A stretch of 32,100 nucleotides of DNA, from contig JASANE010011901.1 in the NCBI GenBank assembly GCA_030248225.1, positions 1 to 32,100 on the forward strand. The letters are read 5' to 3'. Made by a program: the position numbers and the translations under genes. Position 1 is the stretch's first letter. Each line of letters opens with the position of its first letter. The notes beneath the pieces were generated by a model. The model made no database searches. It had not been told where the DNA came from and saw only the letters and a list, made by a program, of their open reading frames with translations. This DNA is from Trileptium ribeirensis (Eukaryota > Nematoda > Enoplea > Enoplida > Thoracostomopsidae). Positions 19,628 to 30,700 of the stretch are shown here, piece after piece.

Positions 19628-20124
19628 CCCACCAACCATCCCATTTTGTAATTACTCATATCGAATTGCAAACTCTTGCTACGTCAAAGAAGCTGGATTT
19701 AATTGGGTTTTTCGCTAACCGAAAATTGGCAAAATCAAATCTAAAATCCAGAAATTATAACTTGTTATGGAACAGAATTTCGGGTTTTTCAATTTACCGA
19801 AATTCGGCTCCATAATCACTACTAATTTGAATTCGGAGTATTCAGTGTTCGCGAACAAATGCAAAGCAAAAGCGACACCACTATCAAATCGATTCTATAG
19901 TTAAGCTCTTGGTGTTAACGAACGAAGTTGGTTAAATTCAAGTTCGACAAATTTCCGTTCTTATAAAGTTGGTTAATTTTATTTGAATTTGCGCAAACAC
20001 AAAACAAATAGATTTCAATCGCGAGCTGTGAGTTCGCGAACAGTTTGGTGACAGATTTTAATTAATCCAGAAGCGTTCCGTAACAACTTTTGTGCAAAAT
20101 TTCAAAATAGGATGGTTGGTGGTG
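19628..20124. mobile_element. ~0.5-kb MITE-like element with ~25-bp terminal inverted repeats
   Basis: The left end CCACCAACCATCCCATTTTG is matched by the reverse complement of the right end, which reads CACCAACCATCCTATTTTGA. After that the interior shows only weak further pairing. There is no coding capacity, consistent with a non-autonomous DNA transposon. I could not define a target-site duplication, so the exact ends may be off by a few bases. Confidence 0.6.
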
Positions 20125-20210
20125 CCAGCTTCAGTTTACTAGCGCATAACTGCTGCCAACTGCAAGAACTGCCGAGGTTACTTCGACTCTGATCTTAAAA
20201 CTCTGAAAGT

Positions 20211-21227
20211 ATATATATATTTCTTTTGGCGGTTTTTATATTACATTATCATCTCTCTATAATTGCTGAATCAAAAACTTCTATTAACTGGAGCGCCACA
20301 TTCGAGCCGAGACTGAATTTTTATCGCATATATTTCTTTTGGCGGTTTTTATATTACATTATCATCTCTCTATAATTGCTAAATCGAAAACTTCTATTAA
20401 CTGGAGCGCCAGATTCGAGCGGAGACTGAATTTTTATCGCATATATTTCTTTTGGCGGTTTTTATATTACATTATCATCTCTCTATAATTGCTAAATCGA
20501 AAACTTCTATTAACTGGAGCGCCAGATTCGAGCCGAGACTGAATTTTTATCGCATATATTTCTTTTGGCGGTTTTTATATTACATTATCATCTCTCTATA
20601 ATTGCTAAATCGAAAACTTCTATTAACTGGAGCGCCAGATTCGAGCCGAGACTGAATTTTTATCGCATATATTTCTTTTGGCGGTTTTTATATTACATTA
20701 TCATCTCTCTATAATTGCTAAATCGAAAACTTCTATTAACTGGAGCGCCAGATTCGAGCCGAGACTGAATTTTTATCGCATATATTTCTTTTGGCGGTTT
20801 TTATATTACATTATCATCTCTCTATAATTGCTAAATCGAAAACTTCTATTAACTGGAGCGCCAGATTCGAGCCGAGACTGAATTTTTATCGCATATATTT
20901 CTTTTGGCGGTTTTTATATTACATTATCATCTCTCTATAATTGCTAAATCGAAAACTTCTATTAACTGGAGCGCCAGATTCGAGCCGAGACTGAATTTTT
21001 ATCGCATATATTTCTTTTGGCGGTTTTTATATTACATTATCATCTCTCTATAATTGCTAAATCGAAAACTTCTATTAACTGGAGCGCCAGATTCGAGCCG
21101 AGACTGAATTTTTATCGCATATATTTCTTTTGGCGGTTTTTATATTACATTATCATCTCTCTATAATTGCTAAATCGAAAACTTCTATTAACTGGAGCGC
21201 CAGATTCGAGCCGAGTATGGATTTTTA
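20211..21227 (+). repeat. 113-bp tandem repeat, nine copies
   Basis: TTCTTTTGGCGG recurs at 20221, 20334, 20447 and every 113 bp to 21125. Copies 2-8 are almost identical. The first differs slightly (CTGAATCAAAA, GCCACATTCG), and the last is truncated and diverges after GATTCGAGCCGAG. A degraded partial copy may precede the first. The uniform middle and divergent edges fit unequal-exchange homogenisation. Confidence 0.95.
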
Positions 21228-21410
21228 TCGGAAGTGCCGAGCCGAGTCGGACATGGTTCAGGAAGAACCGAGCCAGAACATGAAAATTCGGTTATTTCTC
21301 ACCTCTAGAACAAAGCTAAATTCAGTTTATTTTTGTCTTCAAAGATGTATTATTGAAACGCTTTTCCTGTTGAGACAAAGGTTTCTGTGTACACGTTCGA
21401 AAACTTAAAT
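21228..21410. other. Spacer between the two tandem arrays
   Basis: A GCCGAG-rich patch and then unremarkable sequence. A 92-codon frame starts inside the 113-bp array and runs through here; it is not supported as a gene. Confidence 0.4.
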
Positions 21411-21643
21411 TTTATAGTGCCGTTAACCGCAGTATATTTATACCATAACAAGCCCGTTTACTACCTGCAAGAACTAGAAAACACAAAATTCTAAATCCTA
21501 AATAAGGAATGTAAAAAATATTTGCTCTTCTTTTGCCGCTCTGTTTCAACCAGGTAAATACAATCGATCTTGAATTGGAATTGCCCAAAATTAAAACAGT
21601 ATTTTTCAAATGAGCGATCAGCAAGACTCATTCAAGAATTTTA

Positions 21644-23069
21644 TAGTGCCGTTAACCGCAGTATATTTATACCATAACAATGCCCGTTTACTACCTGCAA
21701 GAACTAGAAAACACAAATTTCTAAATCCTAAATAAGGAATGTAATAAATATTTGCTCTTCTTTTGCCGCTCTGTTTCAACCAGGTAAATACAATCGATCG
21801 TTTTGAATTGGGATTGCCCAAAATTAAAACAGTATTTTTCAAATGAGCGATCAGCAAGACTCGTTCAAGCATTTTATAGTGCCGTTAACCGCAGTATATT
21901 TATACCATAACAATGCCCGTTTACTACCTGCAAGAACTAGAAAACACAAATTTGTAAATCCTAAATTAACCTTACGGAATATAATAAACGTTTGCTCTTC
22001 TTTTGCCGCTCTGTTTAAACCAGGTAAATACAATCGACCGTTTTGAATCGGGATTGCCCAAAATTAAAACAGTATTTTTGAAATGAGCGATCAGCAAGAC
22101 TCATTCAAGAATTTTATAGTGCCGTTAACCGCAGTATATTTATACCATAACAATGCCCGTTTACTACCTGCAAGAACTAGAAAACACAAACTTGTAAATC
22201 CTAAATTAACCTTACGGAATATACTAAATGTTTGTTCTTCTTTTGCCGCTCTGTTTCAACCAGGTAAATACAATCGATCGTTTTGAATTGGGATTGCCCA
22301 AAATTAAAACAGTATTTTTCAAATCAGCGATCATCAAGACTCATTCAAGAATTTTATAGTGCCGTTAACCGCAGTATATTTATACCATAACAATGCCCGT
22401 TTACTACCTGCAAGAACTAGAAAACACAAATTTCTAAATCCTAAATAAGGAATGTAATAAATATTTGCTCTTCTTTTGCCGCTCTGTTTCAACCAGGTAA
22501 ATACAATCGATCGTTTTGAATTGGGATTGCCCAAAATTAAAACAGTATTTTTCAAATGAGCGATCAGCAAGACTCGTTCAAGCATTTTATAGTGCCGTTA
22601 ACCGCAGTATATTTATACCATAACAATGCCCGTTTACTACCTGCAAGAACTAGAAAACACAAATTTGTAAATCCTAAATTAACCTTACGGAATATAATAA
22701 ACGTTTGCTCTTCTTTTGCCGCTCTGTTTCAACCAGGTAAATACAATCGACCGTTTTGAATCGGGATTGCCCAAAATTAAAACAGTATTTTTGAAATGAG
22801 CGATCAGCAAGACTCATTCAAGAATTTTATAGTGCCGTTAACCGCAGTATATTTATACCATAACAATGCCCGTTTACTACCTGCAAGAACTAGAAAACAC
22901 AAACTTGTAAATCCTAAATTAACCTTACGGAATATACTAAATGTTTGTTCTTCTTTTGCCGCTCTGTTTCAACCAGGTAAATACAATCGATCGTTTTGAA
23001 TTGGGATTGCCCAAAATTAAAACAGTATTTTTCAAATCAGCGATCATCAAGACTCATTCAAGAATTTTA
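21644..23069 (+). repeat. 3-monomer higher-order repeat, two copies of ~713 bp
   Basis: The 233-bp monomer with the short AAATAAGGAATG form is followed by monomers carrying CGTTCAAGC and then TTTTTGAAATG. This series recurs 713 bp later (CGTTCAAGC monomers at 21877 and 22590), nearly base for base. Confidence 0.8.
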
Positions 23070-24156
23070 TAGTGCCGTTAACCGCAGTATATTTATACCA
23101 TAACAATGCCCGTTTACTACCTGCAAGAACTAGAAAACACAAATTTGTAAATCCTAAATTAATCTTCATTCGAGCAAGACTCATTCAAGAATTTTTTTGT
23201 ACCGTTAACCGCAGTATATTTATACCATAACAATGCCCGTTTACTACCTGCAAGAACTAGAAAACACAAATTTGTAAATCCTAAATTAATCTTAAGGAAT
23301 ATAATAAATATTTGCTCTTCTTTTGCCGCTCTGTTTCAAACAGGTAAATACAATCGATCGTTTTGAATTGGGATTGCCCCAAATTAAAACAGTATTTTTC
23401 AAATCAGCGATCAGCAAGACTCATTCAAGAATTTTTTTGTACCGTTAACCGCAGTATATTTATACCATAACAAGGCCCGTTTACTACCTGCAAGAACTAG
23501 AAAACACAAATTTGTAAATCCTAAATTAACCTTACGGAATATAATAAATGTTTGCTCTTCTTTTGCCGCTCTGTTTCAACCAGGTAAACACAATCGATCG
23601 TTTTGAATTGGGATTGCCCAAAATTAAAACAGTATTTTTCAAATCAGCGATCAGCAAGACTCATTCAAGAATTTTATAGTGCCGTTAACCGCAGTATATT
23701 TATACCATAACAATGCCCGTTTACTACCTGCAAGAACTAGAAAACACAAATTTGTAAATCCTAAATTAACCTTACGGAATATAATAAATGTTTGCTCTTC
23801 TTTTGCCGCTCTGTTTCAAACAGGTAAACACAATCGATCGTTTTGAATTGGGATTGCCCAAAATTAAAACAGTATTTTTCAAATCAGCGATCAGCAAGAC
23901 TCATTCAAGAATTTTATAGTGCCGTTAACCGCAGTATATTTATACCATAACAATGCCCGTTTACTACCTGCAAGAACTAGAAAACACAAATTTGTAAATC
24001 CTAAATTAACCTTAGGGAATATAATAAATGTTTGCTCTTCTTTTGCCGCTCTGTTTCAAACAGGTAAATACAATCGATCGTTTTGAATTGGGATTGCCCA
24101 AAATTAAAACAGTATTTTTCAAATCAGGGATCAGCAAGACTCATTCAAGAATTTTA

Positions 24157-27100
24157 TAGTGCCGTTAACCGCAGTATAGGTATTTATACCATAACAAGGC
24201 CCGTTTACTACCAGCAAGAACTAGAAAACACAAATTTGTAAATCCTAAATTAACCTTACGGAATATAATAGATGTTTGCTCTTCTTTTGCCGCTCTGTTT
24301 CAACCAGATAAACACAATCGATCGTTTTGAATTGGGATTGACCAAAATTAAAACAGTATTTTTCAAATCAGCGATCGGAACAAGACTCATTCAGAGAATT
24401 TTATAGTGCCGTTAACCGCAGTATATTTATACCATAACAATGCCCGTTTACTACCTGCAAGAACTAGAAAACACAAATTTGTAAATCCTAAATTAACCTT
24501 ACGGAATATAATAAATGTTTGCTCTTCTTTTGCCGCTCTGTTTCAACCAGGTAAATACAATCAATCGTTTTGAATTGGGATTGCCCAAAATTAAAACAGT
24601 ATTTTTCAAATCAGCGATCATCAAGACTCATTCAAGAATTTTATAGTGCCGTTAACCGCAGTATATTTATACCATAACAATGCCCGTTTACTACCTGCAA
24701 GAACTAGAAAACACAAATTTGTAAATCCTAAATTAACCTTACGGAATATAATAAATATTTGCTCTTCTTTTGCCGCTCTGTTTCAACCAGGTAAATACAA
24801 TCGATCGTTTTGAATTGGGTTTGCCCAAAATTAAAACAGTATTTTACAAATAAGCAATCAGCAAGACTCATTCAAGAATTTTATAATGCCGTTAACCGCA
24901 GTATATTTATACCATAACAAGGCCCGTTTACTACCTGCAAGAACTAGAAAACACAAATTTGTAAATCCTAAATTAACCTTACGGAATATAATAAATGTTT
25001 GCTCTTCGTTTGCCGCTCTGTTTTAACAGGTAAACACAATCGATCGTTTTGAATCGGGATTGCCCAAAATTAAAACAGTATTTTTCAAATCAGGGATCAG
25101 CAAGACTCATTCAAGAATTTTATAGTGCCGTTAACCGCAGTATAGGTATTTATACCATAACAAGGCCCGTTTACTACCAGCAAGAACTAGAAAACACAAA
25201 TTTGTAAATCCTAAATTAACCTTACGGAATATAATAGATGTTTGCTCTTCTTATGCCGCTCTGTTTCAACCAGATAAACACAATCGATCGTTTTGAATTG
25301 GGATTGTCCAAAATTAAAACAGTATTTTTCAAATCAGCGATCAACAAGACTCATTCAAGAATTTTATAGTGCCGTTAACCGCAGTATATTTATACCATAA
25401 CAATGCCCGTTTACTACCTGCAAGAACTAGAAAACACAAATTTGTAAATCCTAAATTAACCTTACGGAATATAATAAATGTTTGCTCTTCTTTTGCCGCT
25501 CTGTTTCAACCAGGTAAATACAATCAATCGTTTTGAATTGGGATTGCCCAAAATTAAAACAGTATTTTTCAAATCAGCGATCATCAAGACTCATTCAAGA
25601 ATTTTATAGTGCCGTTAACCGCAGTATATTTATACCATAACAATGCCCGTTTACTACCAGCAAGAACTAGAAAACACAAATTTGTAAATCCTAAATTAAT
25701 CTTAAGGAATATAATAAATATTTGCTCTTCTTTTGCCGCTCTGTTTCAACCAGGTAAATACAATCGATCGTTTTGAATTGGGTTTGCCCAAAATTAAAAC
25801 AGTATTTTTCAAATCAGCGATCAGCAAGACTCATTCAAGAATTTTATAATGCCGTTAACCGCAGTATATTTATACCATAACAAGGCCCGTTTACTACCTG
25901 CAAGAACTAAGAAACACAAATTTGTAAATCCTAAATTAACCTTACGGAATATAATAAATGTTTGCTCTTCGTTTGCCGCTACTGTTTTAACAGGTAAACA
26001 CAATCGATCGTTTTGAATCGGGATTGCCCAAAATTAAAACAGTATTTTTCAAATCAGGGATCAGCAAGACTCATTCAAGAATTTTATAGTGCCGTTAACC
26101 GCAGTATAGGTATTTATACCATAACAAGGCCCGTTTACTACCAGCAAGAACTAGAAAACACAAATTTGTAAATCCTAAATTAACCTTACGGAATATAATA
26201 GATGTTTGCTCTTCTTATGCCGCTCTGTTTCAACCAGATAAAAACAATCGATCGTTTTGAATTGGGATTGTCCAAAATTCAAAACAGTATTTTTCAAATC
26301 AGCGATCAACAAGATCATTCAAGAATTTGATAGGGCCGTTATCCTCAGTATATTTATACCATAACAATGCCCGTTTACTACCAGCAAGAACTAGAAAACA
26401 CAAATTTGTAAATCCTAAATTAACCTTACGGAATATAATAAATGTTTGCTCTTCTTTTGCCGCTCTGTTTCAACCAGGTAAATACAATCAATCGTTTTGC
26501 AATTGGGATTGCCCAAAATTAAAAACAGTATTTTTCAAATCAGCGATCATCAAGACTAATTCAAGAATTTTATAGTGCCGTTAACCGCAGTATATTTATA
26601 CCATAACAATGCCCGTTTACTACCAGCAAGAACTAGAAAACACAAATTTGTAAATCCTAAATTAATCTTAAGGAATATAATAAATATTTGCTCTTCTTTT
26701 GCCGCTCTGTTTCAACCAGGTAAATACAATCGATCGTTTTGAATTGGGTTTGCCCAAAATTAAAACAGTATTTTTCAAATCAGCGATCAGCAAGACTCAT
26801 TCAAGAATTTTATAATGCCGTTAACCGCAGTATATTTATACCATAACAAGGCCCGTTTACTACCTGCAAGAACTAGAAAACACAAATTTGTAAATCCTAA
26901 ATTAACCTTACGGAATATAATAAATGTTTGCTCTTCGTTTGCCGCTCTGTTTTAACAGGTAAACACAATCGATCGTTTTGAATCGGGATTGCCCAAAATT
27001 AAAACAGTATTTTTCAAATCAGGGATCAGCAAGACTCATTCAAGAATTTTATAGTGCCGTTAACCGCAGTATAGGTATTTATACCATAACAAGGCCCGTT

Positions 27101-27677
27101 TACTACCAGCAAGAACTAGAAAACACAAATTTGTAAATCCTAAATTAACCTTACGGAATATAATAGATGTTTGCTCTTCTTATGCCGCTCTGTTTCAACC
27201 AGATAAACACAATCGATCGTTTTGAATTGGGATTGTCCAAAATTAAAACAGTATTTTTCAAATCAGCGATCAACAAGACTCATTCAAGAATTTTATAGTG
27301 CCGTTAACCGCAGTATATTTATACCATAACAATGCCCGTTTTCTTACTACCTGCAAGAAGCTTAGAAAACACAAATTTGTAAATCCTAAATTAACCTTAC
27401 GGAATATAATAAATGTTTGCTCTTCTTTTGCCGCTCTGTTTCAACCAGGTAAATACAATCAATCGTTTTGAATTGGGATTGCCCGAAAAATTAAATTTAA
27501 TATATTTTGGAAATAAGCGATCATCAAGAACTAATTCAAGAATTTTATAGTGCCGCTAACGCAGTAGATTTATACCATAACGATGACCGTTTACTACCTG
27601 CAAGAACTAGAAAACACAAATTTGTAAATCCTAAATTAACCTTACGGAATATAAAAATATTCGCTCTTCTTTTGCCG
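24157..27677 (+). repeat. 4-monomer higher-order repeat, ~965-bp period
   Basis: The monomer with GTATAGGTATTTATACC appears at 24157, 25123, 26087 and 27052 (spacings 966, 964 and 965 bp). The three monomers between carry fixed markers in the same order: GATTGTCC/GATTGACC and ATAAACAC before the second, CAATCAATCG and CATCAAGAC before the third, GGGTTTGCCC and TATAATGCC before the fourth. Confidence 0.85.
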
Positions 27678-27731
27678 AGCAATAAGTAGTTTGGTATATG
27701 TCCATCTACTTCGGTTCATTTTCGTATTGCT
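27678..27731. other. Turn-around spacer resembling Oxford Nanopore ligation adapter
   Basis: The satellite changes strand exactly here. The spacer begins AGCAATAAGTA, like the start of the nanopore bottom adapter, and ends TACTTCGGTTCATTTTCGT followed by ATTGCT. The right 29 nt match the known 28-nt top-adapter sequence at 24 of 28 positions with one inserted base, including TACTTCG and the final CGTATTGCT perfectly. The adapter sequence is recalled from memory. The order (template, bottom adapter, top adapter, complement) is what an unsplit template-complement read would give. Confidence 0.85.
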
Positions 27732-30700
27732 CAAAGAAAAGCGAATATTTTTATTATATTCCGTAAGGTTAATTTAGGATTTACGGAATTTGTGTATAGT
27801 TCTTGCAGGTAGTAAACAGGCATGCTTATGGTATAAATATTCTGCGGTTAACGGCCCTATAAAATTCTTGAATGAGTCTTGATGATCACTGATTAAAATA
27901 CTGTTTTAATTTTTGGCAATGCAATTCAAAACGATTGATTGTATTTACCTGGTTGAAACAGAGCGGCAAAAGAAAGACGAACGTTTATTATATACAGTAA
28001 GGTTAATTTAGGATTTACAATTTTGTGTTTTCTAGTTCTTGCAGGTAGTAAACGGGCATTGTTATCGTCTAAATATACTGCGGTTAACGGCACTATAAAA
28101 TTCTTGAATGATCTTGTTGATCGCTGATTTGAAAAATACTGTTTTAATTTTGGACAATTCCCAATTCAAAACGATCGATTGTGTTTATATGATTAAACAG
28201 AGCGGCATCAAAAGAGCGAACATCTATTATATTAGTAAGAGCTTGATTTCCAACCCAATTTGTGTTTTTCTAGTTCTTGCTCGTAGTAAACGGGCCTTGT
28301 TATGGTATAAATCCTATATTGCGGTTAACGGCACTATAAAATTCTTGAATGGTATTTCTGATCCCTGATTTGAAAAATACTGTTTTCATTTTAGGCAATC
28401 CCGATTCAAAACAATCAATTGTACCTGTTAAACAGAGCGGCAGAACAAAAAGCAAACATTTATTATATTCCGTAAGGTTGATTTAGATTTTCAATTTATC
28501 TTTATTAGTTCTTGCAGGTAGTAAACGGCCCTTGTATCGGTATAAATATACTGCGGTTAACAGCATAACCTTGAATGAGTCTTGCTGATCGCTGATTTGA
28601 AAAAGTGCTGTTTTAATTTTGGGCAAACCCAATTCAAAACGATCGATTGTATTTACCTGGTTGAAACAGAGCGGCAAAAGAAGAGCAAATATTTATTATA
28701 TTCCTTAAGGTAATCGGTTGCGGAATTTTATGTTTCTAGTTCTTGCTGGTCGTAAACGGGCATTGTTATCGTATAAATATACTGCGGTTAACGGCACTAT
28801 AAATTTCTTGAATGGTGCTTACAATGATCGCTGATTTGAAAAATACTGTTTTAAGGTTCAATCCCAATTAAAACGATTGATTGTATTTATCCGTTGAAAC
28901 AGAGCGGCAAAAAGAAGACAAACATTTATTATATTCCGTAAGGTTAATTTAGGTACTACAATTACTGTTTTCTAGTTCTTGCAGGTAGTAAACAGGAATT
29001 GTTATGGCATAAATATACTGCGGTTAACGGCACTATAAAATTCTTGAATGGTGCTTATTAATCGCTGATTTGAAAATACTGTTTTAATTTTGGACAATCC
29101 AATTGAAACAATCAATTGTTTTTATACTGGTTAAAACAGAGCGGCATAAGAAGAGCGAACATCTATTATATTCCGTAAGGTTGGAGCAATTAGGATTTAC
29201 AAATTTGTGTTTTCTAGTTCTGGTGGTGACGGGCCTTGTTATGGTATAAATACCTATACTGCGGTTAACGGCACTATAAAATTCTTGAATGAGTCTTTGC
29301 TGATCCCTGATTTGAAAAATACTGTTTTAATTTTGGGCAATTACGATTCAAAACAATAGATCTGTTTACCTGTTAAAACAGAGCGGCAAACGAAAGAGCG
29401 AACATTTATTATATTCCGTAAGTTTAATTTAGGATTTACAAATTTGTGTTTTCTAGTTCTGCAGGTAGTAAACGGCCTTGTTATGGTATCGATATTTTAC
29501 TGCGGTTAACGGCATTATGAGATTATTTGAATGAGTCTTGTTGATCGCTGATTTGAAAAATATGTTTTAATTTTGGGCAAACCCAATTCAAAACGATCGA
29601 TTGTATTTACCTGGTTGAAACAAGCGGCAGAAGAAGAGCAAATATTTATTATATTCCTTAAGATTAATTTAGGATTTACAAATTTGTGTTTCTGGTTATT
29701 ACTAGTAGTAAACGGGCATTGCTTATCGTTATTGAGAATATTACTGCGGTTAACGGCACTATAAACCTTTTAAATGGTGTGATGATCGCTGATTTAAAAA
29801 ATACTGTTTTAATTTTGGGCAATACCCAATTCAAAACGATTGATTGTATTTACCTGGTTGAAACAAGCGGCAAAAGAAAGCGAAAACATTATTATATTTT
29901 CCGTAAGGTTAATTTGTAGGATTTACAATTTGTGTTTTCTAGTTCTGCAGGTAGTAACAGGCATTTATTATCGTTGTCGAATATTACTGCGGTTATAACA
30001 GCACTATGAATTTGTTGAATGGTGCTTATTAATCGCTGATTTGAAATATTCTGTTTTAATTTTGGACAATCCCAATTCAAAACGATCGATTGTGTTTATC
30101 TGGTTGAAACAAAGCAGCATAAGAAGAGCAAACATCTATTATATTAAGTAAGGTTAATTTAGGATTTACAAATTTGTGTTTATCTAGTTATCTTTTGGTA
30201 GTAAACGGGCCTTGTTATCGTATAAATACCTATACTGCGGTTAACGGCACTATAAAATTACTTTGAATGGTGTTTTGCTGATCCCTGATTTGAAAAATAC
30301 TGTTTTAATTTTGGGCAATCCCGATTAGAAAACGATCGATTGTGTTTACCTGTTAAAACAGAGCGACAAACAAAGAGCAAACATTTATTATATTCCGTAA
30401 GGTTAATTTAGGATTTACAAATTTGTGTTTTCTAGTTCTTACCGGTCATAAACGGGCCTTGTTATCGGTATCGATGTACTGCGGGTAACGGCATTATAAA
30501 ATTCTTAAATGAGTGTTTCTGATCGCTGATTTGAAAAATACTGTTTTAACGACGGACAATTGCAATTCAAAACGATGGATTGTATTTACCTGGTTGAAAC
30601 AGAGCGGCAAAAGAACAGCGAATGTTTACTTATATTCCTTAAGATTAATTTTAGGATTTACCAATTTGTGTTTATCAATTTCTTGCTGGTAGTAAACGGG

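Larger units (their letters stand above)
21411..27677 (+). repeat. ~240-bp satellite array, about 27 monomers, plus orientation
   Basis: TAGTGCCGTTAACC or a variant recurs from 21415 to 27548, with typical spacing 229-247 bp (240 most often). One monomer (23070-23196) is truncated to 127 bp. Each unit contains TTGGGATTGCCCAA (a TTGGG/CCCAA hairpin) and an ATCGATCG core. Monomer variants (CAATCAATCG, TATAATGCC, ATTTTTTTGTACC, and a GGTA insertion before TTTATACC) are useful markers. The last ~350 bp are noisier than the rest. Short peptides predicted from individual monomers are not genes, since most copies have lost the ATG. Confidence 0.95.

Noticed and set aside
21843..22999. A ~67-residue open frame repeated in the satellite monomers (starting MSDQQDSF)
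   Set aside because: It ends at a TGA in every monomer, most monomers have lost the ATG, and equally long frames occur on the other strand. It is a by-product of the repeat.
27500..28000. A genuine giant biological palindrome or cruciform at a satellite
   Set aside because: The spacer looks like sequencing adapter, and the right arm mirrors the left in register with an unpolished-read error pattern.
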